This document shows positions 36,526 through 47,483 of a stretch of DNA of 64,000 bases, one piece after another. The DNA comes from Cavia porcellus. Taxonomy: Eukaryota > Chordata > Mammalia > Rodentia > Caviidae. The stretch is taken from NCBI RefSeq assembly GCF_034190915.1, contig NW_026947507.1:30680001-30744000 (forward strand), read 5' to 3'. Below the pieces are notes generated by a model. The model saw only the letters and a program-made list of their open reading frames with translations, had not been told where the DNA came from and did not search any database. The position numbers were made by a program, and so were the translations under genes. The first letter of the stretch is position 1; each line of letters opens with the position of its first letter.

Positions 36526-36604
36526 AATGTCTATTCTTAAGTAGTTTCCGTGTCTTTTGACCATCTCACTTCACACTTTCTTGCTTTTGTTTTTGTTTAT
36601 ATGC

Positions 36605-36745
36605 AGTCCTTGGGATTTTATGCAGTACTGGGGATTCACACTGAGCGATATCCTCAGCTTTTTAATTTTTTTATTTTGAAACAATATCTTGCTAAGTAAC
36701 CTAAGTGAAACTTATATTTGTGATCCTTCCACCTTTGTGACCCAA
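36605..36745 (-). repeat. B1-ID dimeric SINE, minus strand
   Basis: An ID part (GCAGTACTGGGGATTCACAC ... GCGATATCCTCAGC) followed by TTTTTAATTTTTTTATTTTG and a B1 part (AACAATATCTTGCTAAGTAAC ... TTGTGATCCTTCCACC). This is the reverse of B1, A-rich linker, ID. Confidence 0.75.
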
Positions 36746-36794
36746 GTTTATATGAAATTTCAAGTAAGAATCACTGGCTGGCTTCCTTTTCTAC

Positions 36795-36965
36795 ACTTTC
36801 ATTTTTGTTGGTACATGTTTGCAGTACATAATGCTTATATTACTTGGTGGAGTTGGTACATATGCAAAGCACATCCCAATTCTTTTTTTCTTCCCCTTTC
36901 CTCTCCCTTTCTCTCTCCTACCATCTCTTGATCAACTTTTGGTTATAATGCAATATTCTCTCCAT
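36795..36965 (-). mobile_element. L1 3' end, minus strand
   Basis: TTTTTGTTGGTACATGTTTGC, GTACATAATGCTTATATTAC and TTGGTACATATGCAAAGC match the 2331 and 39440 copies, followed by a pyrimidine-rich tract at 36883-36925. It is truncated soon after. Confidence 0.72.
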
Positions 36966-37489
36966 TGACATTCTGCAATTTCATGCCTTGGATTAAGCCA
37001 ACCAACTCCATATATGTCTTGAATCTGACCTCTCTTTACAGAGCCAAACATTAAACTCCATCATCTGAATTCTACACCTTTTCTAAATTAGCATGATGCG
37101 AACTGGACTGGGTGCTTTTCCTCAGTACGCTGAAATCAGTGATCTTGGGGCAATTCCTCCTGTCACTCCAGTTTTACCATGTACTGTACGGGGAGGCAGA
37201 ATGAGATAACACGAGAACTGTGCTTAGAGCTGGATGTGGCCAACTGTTTCCTTCCTGTCTTCCAAGAGAGGAACTTCAAGTTTTCCGTCTCAGTAACTAT
37301 CAGCTGCATTTTCATCAAGTCATCATTTTTCTACTTTTGTCATTTCTTTGATTCCCATGACAAATCCATGAGTTCCCATCAGGGTTTTCTTTGAATCTGT
37401 TTTGTGGGTTTGGATCTACGATTGCATGGATTGTTTCATACCTAGTGTTCATTGTTCTTCCTGGCACCTGGGTCTTTTCATTTTAATTC

Positions 37490-37965
37490 CTATTTACTGT
37501 TAGGAAAAACTTCCTGAAATAGTCTTACTCAGTCCCGCCATGATAAATTTTCAATATTTCCTAATACTTAAAAAGTGAAGTGTAATTTGCATTGTTTTAG
37601 ATTTAGGACCCCAATAACAAGGCGTCAAGCATGTTTCTTCCTCTCTTTACCAAACCTTTCCCTCTTGTAACACTGACTGCTTTGATTCCTATGTGTCCTG
37701 ATTTTTTTTTCATTTCAGAGTCTTTATTTATATCCTTCCCAACCACAAACCAAACATGTCCTTTTGGTGTCCACGTGATCAAATTCAAACCCAGCTTTCC
37801 AACTCAGAACCTTCCCTCCCGCTGGTGTCTTCAAGGAGACCAGCGGCCACCTGCATGTCACCTGTGGGTTTCACTATTGTCTGCCTTATGTTGTTCTTCT
37901 CTACTGGTCTTTACGTTACTAGGTGGCAGAATCTGTATCTTCATTTTGGCATGGAATTGTAAATA
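37490..37965 (+). repeat. Possible L2 LINE 3' region
   Basis: AAAAAGTGAAGTGTAATTTGC, TTAGATTTAGGACCCC, CCAAACCTTTCCCTCTTG and a later CTTTACGTTACTAGGTGGC follow the order of the L2 3' region. Diverged. Two plus frames of 111 and 68 codons lie in it without recognisable domains. Confidence 0.35.
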
Positions 37966-38261
37966 AATCTTTTCATTTTATATTTCATAATTACATTTTG
38001 GATAACTGAGTGGCTATGTGTAGATTTAGTCAATTCCCATGTGGTTCCCAAGAAGATATGAGGAAGATGTATGAAGACAGAATTGATCAAGGACAGTTAA
38101 AAAATTCAGGCACTTTGTGAATAGAGTAGAAATATGTAAAATAAGAATAGCATCAACATTTGCCACTCACTGTTTATAAAAACCTTTGTGTTTGAATTTA
38201 TATTTAAAAGTATGGGACTAGTTGCCTCTTGTAAACTTTAGATTTAAGCCAAAGATTTTCT

Positions 38262-38341
38262 TTTGTACATTCTGGGGATCAGACATGGCCTGACATATGG
38301 CAGACAGATGTCCCAACTCACCTACATCCTTAGTCCTCCAG
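38262..38341 (-). repeat. ID SINE, minus strand, degraded
   Basis: CATTCTGGGGATCAGACATGG (B-box complement), AGACAGATGTCCCAACTCACC and ACATCCTTAGTCCTCC (A-box side). Confidence 0.5.
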
Positions 38342-38360
38342 CCAAACAGCTGAGAAGCGT

Positions 38361-39014
38361 TGTATCAGAGTTGACTAGAGAAGCAGATAGAACACAAGAT
38401 ATACAAATGTGTAAGAAATTATAAGATTGGTTTACACTGATCAGCCAGCCACAAAGTTGGATGAGGTAGTGTACAAAGGGTTTGTGCACGCTGGAGGCTA
38501 AGGGTCTAGTCCAAGGGCTGGAGCTAACTGCAGTGTCCCGGGAAAGTCCCTATTAGGAGGCCAATGGCTGTTCAACAGAACACTGAAGAGTCTCTGATGA
38601 AGGCTGAAGAGTCTCCTGCAAAGGCTGAAGAGTTCCAGGCCAAAGTCAAACAGTCTGTGCTAGAAGCCAAGAGAAGATGTCCAAGCTGATGGCCAAGACT
38701 GGAGCTTCCACTCTAAAGAAACCCAGTCAGTCCCTCCTTACTCGCCTTATATTGTATGCAGGCTGCTCCCCTGGGGTGGGTGTAGTACTCACCCCCTCTT
38801 CCTGCCCTCCTCTGCCACAGGCTGAGGGTGTTACAAACTAGGGACCCCGGCCTCCCACTGAGTCAGTTACACTTCTGACTTTCTCAAGTTGACACAGTGA
38901 ACACTATCCTGGAAAAGTAAGCCTTTGTCTTCTCCTCTCCAGAAGGTAGAGCTGCTGAGTTTCTTAGTTAAGCTTCTAGACTTCTCAAACTGACACAGTG
39001 TATAAACCACAACA
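38361..39014 (-). mobile_element. MaLR/MLT1-like solo LTR, about 650 bp, minus strand
   Basis: The left edge TGTATCAGAGTTGACTAGAG followed by AGCAGATAGAACACAAG is the complement of the conserved MaLR LTR 3' end. The right edge ACTGACACAGTGTATAAACC followed by ACAACA is the complement of the TGT... 5' end. Near-identical flanks AGCGT (38356-38360) and AGCAT (39015-39019) could be a 5 bp target-site duplication with one later change. It is longer than usual for MLT1. A second TGACACAGTGAACACTATC block at about 38890 and a 3 x 21 bp tandem repeat at 38583-38645 account for part of the extra length. Confidence 0.7.
38583..38645 (+). repeat. Three tandem 21 bp units inside the MaLR LTR
   Basis: Each unit starts CTGAAGAG and ends in AAGG or AAAG. 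Units run 38583-38603, 38604-38624 and 38625-38645 with a few substitutions. Confidence 0.88.
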
Positions 39015-39430
39015 AGCATTCACATTTTTCTTTCTCAAAATATTTTTCACTTGAGATATTTAATAAGCAACATAAGTACAATGACATTTCTCATTCAGTA
39101 AAGCACAGTAGAGTAGAGGGAAGACTTTAATTATTGATATTTAATTATTTCTGAGTAATTGTCTCGTGATAATTTTCTTGTGAAACTAGAATCTCCTTGA
39201 TTTTCATGTCATGTGTATTGGATCATATGTTGACATTGTTGTAAAATCTTTACTTTGCTAAAATATTCTTCACAATTTTAACTGAAGTGTGCTATCAGAT
39301 TTTTTAAAAAGAAGAAACAAATTGTTCAGAAGTAGCTACTCTTTAGGAATTTTTATGAGGTATAGAAAATGTTGTAATGGCCAATATACTTAGCTTTGTG
39401 GTCTAACAGGTAAACTTATAAGTGCCCAAA

Positions 39431-40012
39431 TTTTTTTTGTTAAATTTTTATTTTTATTGGCACATGTTTGCAATACATACTGCTTATATTCCTCATGGGG
39501 AGCTTGTGTCTTTGATTTATTTCACATTATTTATTAACAATTATGGTCTCAACAGATATGCATTTTCCTACACATGAATTCAGAATATTCTTGTCTATAG
39601 TAGAGTACTATTTTATTGTGTATAAATATCATCTTTTCTTTTTCCATACATCTAGTGATGGGCATGTAGGCTACTTTCAAGATTTAGCTATAATGAATTA
39701 TACTGGTGTAAACATGGGTATGTATGTATCATTGTAATATGATGTCTGTCTTTCACTATTTTAGGAAGATTGCTATCATAGAAATAACTGGATCAAGTGG
39801 AATTTCTATTTTTTTAAATCTCTGTGATGATTTCCGTGGTGGTTGTACTAGCATTCATTCCTACTGAAAATGTAAAAGGATTCCTTTCACTCCCACCCTC
39901 TCCAATACTAGATACTGTTTGATTTGTTGGTGATGGCCATTCTTTCCGGAGCAAGGTATAATCTCAGTGTTGTTTTGGTTTGCATTTTTCTGTGAATATT
40001 TGTTTTTTTAAA
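39431..40012 (-). mobile_element. L1 3' end and ORF2 end, minus strand
   Basis: The best L1 in the window. The 3' terminus (TTTTTATTGGCACATGTTTGC at 39451-39471) is continuous with GTCTATAGTAGAGTACTATTTTATTG, GTGATGGGCATGTAGGCTAC, TGGATCAAGTGGAATTTC, CTCCAATACTAGATACTG and GTTGTTTTGGTTTGCATTTTTC, the expected reverse order of L1. The 64-codon frame at 39543 is a shadow. The copy is 5' truncated. Confidence 0.85.
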
Positions 40013-40165
40013 GTATGCTTTTAAGACATATTAAGCCCTTTAAAAAAATAACAGTTCTGTCAATTCTCCAAGTACATTCTACAATTTAAACTTCTCACTA
40101 GGAGCTTTACCAGATGAACTTTACATTAGGATTTTTGTAACATAAATACTGTACTTACGGTTTTT

Positions 40166-40178
40166 AAAAAAATTTCTA
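40166..40178. repeat. Left 13 bp target-site duplication of the ID SINE
   Basis: AAAAAAATTTCTA, identical to 40274-40286. The TTAAAA-like A/T-rich target is as expected for L1-driven insertion. Confidence 0.9.
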
Positions 40179-40273
40179 GGGGCTGGGGATTTAGCTCAGC
40201 GGCATAAGTGCCTGCCTTGCAAGCAGGCAGTCGTGACTTTGATCTCTGGTACCGATAAAAAACAAAAAAGACA
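40179..40273 (+). repeat. Full-length ID SINE, young, tRNA-Ala(TGC)-derived
   Basis: Starts GGGGCTGGGGATTTAGC and carries an A box (TAGCTCAGCGG, 40192-40202) and a weakened B box near 40236-40246. The anticodon arm is still foldable: GCCTGC (40210-40215) pairs with GCAGGC (40223-40228) around a CTTGCAA loop whose anticodon is TGC (Ala). A CATAAGTG segment after the A box is shared with the copies at 47.5 and 56.1 kb and marks their subfamily. The 3' end is A-rich (GATAAAAAACAAAAAAGAC). It is a retroposon and not a tRNA gene: the acceptor stem cannot form and it has perfect insertion duplications. Confidence 0.95.
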
Positions 40274-40286
40274 AAAAAAATTTCTA
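40274..40286. repeat. Right 13 bp target-site duplication of the ID SINE
   Basis: Identical to 40166-40178. Confidence 0.9.
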
Positions 40287-40455
40287 ATATTTATGGTTAG
40301 ATATGTTTGTAAGTACAATTCTTAAAAGGAAATGGTAATTCCTCTTTACTTTTCTTTGAAGTAATTATTAAATGTTTCAGTCTTAATTATCACGTCACTC
40401 AAATTAGTAGTGTCACTTTTTCTGTCATGTTTGTACTGGTTATTGTGCTCTAGAA

Positions 40456-40813
40456 CAGTGGTCCCTAAGGTTTTAGGCATCAGGGACTGGTTTCATGGAA
40501 AACAATTTTTCTACTGACTGGGAGGAAGGGTAGTAGTTTAGTTTCTTTTTTATCAGTGTATATTTGTGATACATAATACATTCTGCAGCTCTAGCATCAC
40601 CACCTAAATTCCATCTCAGTTCATCGGGCATTAGATTCTCACAGAGAGCTTGCAATGTAGATCCCTCACGTGGGCAGTTCTCACTGCTGATCTGACAGGA
40701 GATGGAGCTCAGGGTGTAATGTAAGTCAGGGGGAGCAGCTATCAGTGCAGGCCAGGCTTTGCTGGTCTGTTGCTCACCACTTGCAGAGTGGTCCAGCTGT
40801 GTGGGGACCCCTG
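40456..40813 (+). mobile_element. hAT-like nonautonomous DNA transposon, 358 bp, complete
   Basis: The ends are inverted repeats: CAGTGGTCCC at the left (40456-40465) and GGGGACCCCTG at the right (40803-40813). The interior keeps known words of a mammalian hAT-type element: GCATCAGGGACTGGTTTCATGG, CATCGGGCATTAGATTCTC, GTAGATCCCTCACG, CTGCTGATCTGACAGGAG. The left flank CTCTAGAA is an exact fit to the hAT target consensus nTCTAGAn. The right flank TTCCAAAG is only a partial match, as expected for an old duplication. It encodes nothing; the 123-codon minus frame largely inside it is fortuitous. Confidence 0.85.
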
Positions 40814-43800
40814 TTCCAAAGGAATGACTAGATATACACACCACGGCTCACTGCTACGAAGTTGTTGCTTCTCTCTGTGCTTCACATCTTTGCCACATTA
40901 AATCAAGGAGATAGTCTTTCTTCCCTGAGAAATATGTTTGGGTAAAATTAGATCATGTAATTAAAACATTTTGCATTCCTGTGCAAAGTGGTAAGATAAA
41001 ACTATAAAGTACCACCGTATATAAGTGGTAAATTTAAAGAAACCATTATCTTTAGTGAAAGCATTTTACATACTGATATTAGGTCATGCTGCAATAGTTT
41101 TAAAAATATAAATTATTCCAGAGTTTTATATGAAAAGTGAAATAACATAGTCATGGAACACAGATGTTTCTAGATCTAGCATACATGTACTTAAAGCAAA
41201 TGAGAAAGCTTATTGATCAAGTTTATGGTTTATTAATATTGTTATTAACAAATTTGGTATAATGAGGGAGGAGAATATATTTAATTTTATATGAAAGAGG
41301 GTCTTAGAACTAACTAGATTAAGGGTGATTTACTCTTTTACTAATCTCATAAGTAATTTCAAATTTAATACATACAACACTTAATAAATTATCCTTGAAA
41401 AATATGAAGCATCTCTTTAAAAGCCATGTTTATTTGCTTACAAATTTTGGAACTTTTACTATGTAATTTAAAATTCCTTAATTTTTGTATAAAGAGTGGT
41501 ATATTATGATCTTTACTGTTTGGGATCCTTCTAAGTAAGGGAAGTAAAAAACATGAAGGGATAAGTAATTATTTTTAAAGTGAGACAAGTATTTTCTAGT
41601 TTTTGAACAACTGTTTCTGAACTTACAAAGATGTTACCATCTTCAGCAAAGAGAATACATTGCTGAATATCTCAAAAAAATGTTATTCATTTATTTTCGC
41701 TAACTTACTTTCCTCTTGTCATAGAGAAGAATTATTATTCTTTTTCAGAATTTCAGAAGCTACTTGAGAACTTGCTGGAACTTTTGATAATATGGGGGGA
41801 AATTGTGACCAGTACAAAATCAAGTTCAGAGAAAGTCAGAATAATCTTTTTGATAACAAGAATCAATGTGTAGTCACAGAGTGATTACGAGGCAGACATT
41901 TAACAGGCTTTAACAATGGGACATAAACTCTCATAGCACACTTGGCATTTTTGCAGATATTTTAAACTTTTATTAAACTCAACTGGTAAAAAACTTGTCC
42001 AAAGTCACAAATTAATAATAAAATTACAGAAGGGGCTCATAAAACTACATTACTAGGTCATTAGTAATGCTATATTGATCACTAAATAATCTTATTCTTC
42101 TATTAGTAGTTAATTAAAAATCATATTCCACAGTTAATACAGGGGGAAGTCATAAGTTTAGGTCAATTGTAGGTCTTAACATTTGTGTAGCGTATCACCA
42201 CACTATCTTGCTCTTTAACTGTGTTACCTTGATTAATAATGACTTCCCATGTTTGTGAAGTATATGCATATTGGGAGGACGTGGTAGATTTTATTTCTCA
42301 GTTTGATTCCACAGAATCACACAGAGCAAATGATTTTGAGCACTGTGTCTTGGCCTTTTTCTTCATCAAGTGGTGGAGGGAGTCTTAACTCTGCTTCCTT
42401 GAAATCTAGGCAGGGATATTGTAGATAAAAGATTTATCGTTTTCCCTTCTAGATGAAATATGCCTAAGGTGATATCTATGTGGCTACTTATGAGATTGAA
42501 GTCTCATTTAGCCCTAGGTACTTTGATAAAGCATTTATATAATATCTCTTCCTCTTTCTCCATTTAATTTCCTTCCTCACACATTCCTGTTGCCTGAGAT
42601 TGCATTTCTTTATAGAATGACATGTGAATCTGTGCCTCTGGCACCATTTTCTGGTAAATCCAGTATAAAGCACATATAAAAGAGAAATTTCTCAATTTTT
42701 GGCCTCTTGACAAACTCTCAAATACATATCACATTACCCTGGAAAAGGATGGAAAACCATTGTAAAGAAAATTTAAGTACATGGCCAAATGTAATCACTA
42801 AGGCAAGAGTGATAATTGGGCCAAAACAAGGAATGAAAATTTTTGTACACACACATAAAAGCACACATGAATTTTTTTTTTTAAAATTCAATTCGATTAT
42901 AGTAGAAGCCACTTATTTGGTAAAGTAAATGGTGAAACCTAAGATAAAAATGGCAGAGGACCATTTATTTCCTAAAGGAATGAGTGAACAGGAGGAGGCA
43001 GAAACCACAACTCTTATTAAAATGAGCACTTAGAGTATGGGGTTAATTTAAAATGAAGTGATGATCCAGAAGCAGGTGTAAAGTGATACAGACATGGAAA
43101 TCAAGATGAGAAATTGTTTTGGATTTGTTATGGAAGCTTTTCCCCACACCAGTAGCTGTTGGAAAAATATATCTCAAAGATATGACTAAAATTCTTTCAA
43201 AGTAAAAGAAGCAAATCAAGATACTCCCACATTCTTGTATTTGGTAATTACTTCTAATGGATTGTTTAGTACTGATATCCTAAAAAAAAAATTCTAGAAT
43301 TTGTGAGTTGCAAGTGAGCTTAAAGAACATCTCCCAGGAGACAGACAATCACACAATGTCTGTGCCAGGGATGAAGCAAAATGCAACATCATAGTCTTCT
43401 AGGTATTATTCACAACTCCCTGGAGACCATCCGGTTCTTGTGATGACTTAGTCTGTCTACTTGCCGTATAAATCAAGTATCTGTCTCAATATGTAGCACC
43501 TAGAAGGTTCTCAATGGGTGTGTACTGAATGTTTAAAATAAAACACACAATGTTTAAAATATTCTTTCTTGTTCTGTTTAACACTAAGCTTACAATGCAC
43601 TAAATAGAAGGAAATGCTTTCTATAAGATAATAATGGTATGCAATTAAGAGCATTTTCTTGCTGTCAGATTCTCATCAGTGTGGACATACTTTTATTGCC
43701 CCTATCCTTTGCATTTTTTGTTGCAGTTGTTTTTGTTTGTGATTGTGCATCCTGTAAGAATATTGGCAGGTATGTCCATGGTAGTGATTTGTGATACACA

Positions 43801-44106
43801 GTTTTAATGTTAATATTGTAATTGTTTAAGGCAACATAGATCATGACCATGTAAGTTGGGAAAGGTGATAAATGTGTGTGTTTTGACGGTACCAACAAAT
43901 GACCTTTCGCTCATCTTTCTTTTTCTTCTCAAGACTTTCTATTCCTTGAGACACAGAATTGAAAATAGGCCAGTTAATAACCCTAAAATGTCTTCTAAGT
44001 GTTTAACTAAAAGGAACACTCACATGTCTTTGACTTTAAATCAAATCTAGGCATGATTAAGTTTGATGAGGAAGTTTAATGATAAAAGTCTGAATAGGAG
44101 TCAGAC
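40814..44106. other. Mostly unique AT-rich DNA
   Basis: Hints only: a MIR-like patch at 41945-42060 (AACTTGTCCAAAGTCACAAATTAATAATAAAATTACAG compares with the MIR core) and a MIR/L2 3' patch at 43475-43535 (ATGTAGCACCTAGAAGG ... CTGAATG). Frames of 61-77 codons have no domain. Confidence 0.4.
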
Positions 44107-44258
44107 TTGACTGCAAATGCCTATAATTCTTGCATTTTGGGAAGCTGAGGCAGAAGATTACAAATTTAAATTCAGCCTAGGCAACTTAGTGAGACCCAGT
44201 ATCAAAAATTAAATCTGAATTTGGCTGGGGACCCTGTTCGGGATGAAGGGCAGTACCG
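44107..44258 (+). repeat. B1-ID dimeric SINE, plus strand
   Basis: A B1 part (CTGCAAATGCCTATAATTC, GGGAAGCTGAGGCAGAAG, CAGCCTAGGCAACTTAGTG, AGACCCAGTATC), a linker AAAAATTAAATC, then a shortened ID part (GGCTGGGGACCCTGTTCG ... GGCAGTACC). The 3' end runs into a GA microsatellite. Confidence 0.85.
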
Positions 44259-44261
44259 AGA

Positions 44262-44315
<54 letters not shown>
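44258..44315 (+). repeat. GA microsatellite at the SINE 3' end
   Basis: About 27 GA units with one GGG interruption near its start. Confidence 0.97.
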
Positions 44316-44318
<3 letters not shown>

Positions 44319-44416
44319 AGCCTAATGCCATGCCTTTAGTACTAAATTGTGAGTCAAAGTGAAAATGCAAAGGAACAATCCTGGAAGGAAATTAAAATTG
44401 GTACTTCAGTGAGTAC

Positions 44417-44449
44417 AGAGTGATAACAGAGTGATAACACAGTGATAAC
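44417..44449 (+). repeat. Three tandem 11 bp units
   Basis: AGAGTGATAAC twice, then ACAGTGATAAC. Confidence 0.95.
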
Positions 44450-44644
44450 AGAGCAAAACAGTCCCATTTCTGATAAAGAGAAAGCATCTACAGTCTGGAG
44501 TTGATAGCAGATCAAAGCAGCCATAATATCCCTTTAATCCAATGCCTACTACAGAACAACGTTCCACATTTTCAGTGCTGCAAAGGCTATGAGGGGTGAG
44601 AAAGCTACAGAAGGAAAGTTTGGAACCTGAAGGAGTTGTGTCAT

Positions 44645-44990
44645 CCCATTGCTGGCATGAAACACATGACAAGCAGAATTTAAAGGGAGAGGGTTTCACG
44701 TGGCTCATGGTTTTTCCGAGGTTTCAGTCTATGGCTGGCTGACTCCCAAGCAGAACTGGCAGAAAGGCAAGCTGGAGCAAAACTGCTGACTTCAGTGTGG
44801 ACAGAGATAAAGCACACGTTGGGGTGGGGGAGTGTGGTCCAGCAAAAAGCATGACTTACCTCCAGTGGGAGGGCCCCACCTCCCAACAGTTCATTCAGCT
44901 ATGAGCACCTGTGAATTATCCCCTGATAAGGATGGAACCCTCACAATGTAATCTCACTCCAAAAATCTCTTAATCCCATGGAGATTAGGT
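44645..44990 (-). mobile_element. MaLR-type LTR (MST/MT-like), minus strand
   Basis: GCATGAAACACATGACAAGC, GGTTTCACGTGGCTCATGG, GGCTGGCTGACTCCCAAG, GGGCCCCACCTCCCAACAG, GGATGGAACCCTCACAATG and ATCTCTTAATCCCATGG are in the order expected for the complement of a MaLR LTR from its 3' to its 5' end. Solo. Frames of 68-100 codons overlapping it are not genes. Confidence 0.7.
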
Positions 44991-45084
44991 ATATGTATGT
45001 TGATAATAGCAAGAGGACTAAAAAGTGAAGCCTTAATATGTACCTGAATTTCTGCCATCTCAAGATAAAAGTTTAAAGATTAAC

Positions 45085-45610
45085 AAGAAGTGCTTTCTTG
45101 GTTAAGATGCCGTAATCATTGTTGAGATGACAGTGAAGACTGAAGATATTACATAAACTAAGAGGTTAAGAAATGGCAGAATTTGAGGGGATAACTCCAA
45201 TTTTAAATGAAGTTCTAATGTAGGTAAGATGCTGTCAAATGGTATTGCTTTTGACCGAGAAATATTTTTGAAAAGGAAGAGTCAATTAATGTGGCAGTTT
45301 CCTGTTATCTTAAGAAATTGCCACAACTGTCTTCAGCCACCACCATACTGAACAGTCTGTAGCGATCAATGTTGAGGGAAGATCCTTCATAGAATAAAAG
45401 ATTACAGCCTGCTATAGACTCATTCCTGAACAAAAAATACTTTACAATTAAGATATTCACATTTTTAAACGTAATATTATTTTTCATTGGGTAGATCACT
45501 GTGTAAACATATGGATTGGGACAAACCAGTAAATTCATGTGACTTGTTTACTTGTGTTGTTCATTCTTATGTGGTGATATGGACCAAACCGGCACTGTCT
45601 CCAAGCAATA
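45085..45610 (+). pseudogene. Tigger1/pogo-type DNA transposon, transposase 3' relic
   Basis: This matches, base word by base word, the end of a Tigger1-like element: AGATGCCGTAATCATTG, GAAGATATTACATAAAC, GGGGATAACTCCAATTTTAAATG-like, TAGGTAAGATGCTGTCAAATG, GGAAGAGTCAATTAATG, AAGAAATTGCCACAACTG, CAGCCACCACCATACTGAAC and GATCAATGTTGAGGG (transposase C-terminal coding end). A 3' non-coding part follows, with GTGACTTG and TATGGACCAAACC near the terminal repeat. Stops and frameshifts make it dead. Only the 3' third is present, so it was truncated or later deleted. Minus-strand frames here (77 codons at 45305, 123 codons at 45548) are antisense or downstream by-products. Confidence 0.82.
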
Positions 45611-47483
45611 TCTGCTTGAAATCACCATTAAGTTCAGGAAAGTGCTAAAGAGATCAAAGACATTGAAGAAATAAAATGACACATGCACACATAATTTAAA
45701 AAATAGTCTATGATGACTCAAGCATCTATGTTTAGAATAGCATATAAGTAAGGCAAACATGTTGAAGGGCTTATCATTTAGATGGAGAACCATGATTTCT
45801 AAGGACAAGGTGTTTTCCAGTTTTGTCAAAACGCTTGTCTCAAAGCATGTTTGGAGTCTGAACATCGTGTGATCCAACAAGAAAACCAAAGATGTCAAGG
45901 GCTGCCTAACTGTAGTCATCTCAAGTCACACAATTAGGAAGACCTCTATGGATTCACGCTGAAGTCTTTTTAAAAATATCTTCAAGAACTGAAAGTGTCC
46001 TAATCACAAAAATAGACTAAGAAAACTGTGAAGAAAAATTCCTTAAAACAGAAGTGATGGCTCAAATATTTGGAGTAGTGTATCTTAGCAAAAACAAGTA
46101 AAATTAGACTCTTTTCCATTCAAAATGAAGCTCTAAAGTTCTTGTAGCAGTAGAGATGTGTTTAGATCATGGTATAGCCAATGTGTTCCTCATAGAGAGC
46201 TTTTTCATTTTCTTTGATATGCAGTTTTAATCCTCTCCCCGGCAACAAATTATGATAGATGGCAGGAAAAATATTGAAATGTGTGCAGACATGAGAAATG
46301 ATAGAATGAACAAAAGGCATGAAGAAACTGAGTGGAAAACCTCCCTAAAATCAACAAATACATAAATTTAAGAATAGCACTAGTGATTTATTGTACCAGT
46401 GGAAATCACAAAGAAAGTTACAGGCCCTGAGACCCTAACTCTAACAACAAAAATCACCTTGCCAAACCCTCCCAATTATTCACATATGATCAAATATATT
46501 TCCCTTCATTGTTAAGAGATCACACGTGAATGTAAGAGATTTAAAAAACATTTTTATCCAAATGGCTGAATTAACAAAAATTTTGAATCCTCTATGTAAC
46601 TAGAAAAATAAATTCTAATTTCATCAGAATTTGCTTAATCTTCTATTTTATGTTTATAAATAAATATGTATCATTCATTGACAAATTTGTCTGTTGAAAA
46701 CTCATTTAATAATTATTTTATAATTTCAGTTATAATTGTTGCTATTATAGGAATAGCCTTCTCAGCAATACATTTAAAATTATAAAATGGGTTAAACAGT
46801 AGTTTTGTTTTTTGCCTTTTGATTTTTAAATAATATTTAGCATCATATGTTCTCTTTTAGGAAGGATTAAGATACAAGGTCATCAAGGGATATGACCATA
46901 TGAAGGACTCAGGTCTTTCATTATAGACTTATACAAATAGAAGTTTTTACAATACTTGGTAAGAAAAATCTAGAAAATGTCAGCATAAATAAGGCAAAAC
47001 AATGACTGAGTCAGCTGTCTAATGGATTTAATTTGCTTTATCCCTGTAGGTTTTCCTTTTCTAGTCTAATGTTTACTTCATCCCTGGGTAGAAAGGAATG
47101 GGTTCCCAAGTGTATGGGTTTTCCAATTTTGTTCTTGAATTCAAAGTCAGAGTTATTTGGTCAGTAGAACTAAGTCTCAAAAAAAGGCTATGGACTACCT
47201 ATTATAAAAATTAGGTAGTTTTCAGAGTTTGTGCCATTTCAAGTTGGTTCTACATAGATTTCTAATTAAATATTAAAGTAGTATTCCAAAGCCATAGAAC
47301 TTTTTTTTTCAATTTTTAAAAATTTGGATTGTTACTTACAAATAGATCAATGGCTTTAAAATTTCCTGCATATCACTTGAAATATATCATATTGTGCAGT
47401 TATTCATTGATGTTTTTCAATGCATTTTCAGCATTTTATTAATATATTTAGGTTTGGTTGCATTTTAGTTTTTTAAGACTAAA
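45611..47483. other. Unique AT-rich DNA
   Basis: No exon or family recognised. A short hairpin-forming inverted repeat (CTACCTA ... TAGGTAG) lies near 47197-47219. Confidence 0.45.

Noticed and set aside
38583..38645. CRISPR-like or protein-coding 21 bp repeats
   Set aside because: Contiguous tandem units without spacers, inside a MaLR LTR with no open frame of note.
40179..40273. Possible tRNA-Ala gene (TGC anticodon, A and B boxes)
   Set aside because: There is no acceptor stem, the B box is degraded, the tail is A-rich and there are perfect flanking duplications: it is an ID retroposon.
40473..40844. 123-codon minus-strand frame
   Set aside because: It lies almost entirely within a nonautonomous hAT-like element known to be non-coding.
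45548..45919. 123-codon minus-strand frame
   Set aside because: It begins in unique DNA and ends antisense to the Tigger 3' end. No recognised protein family.
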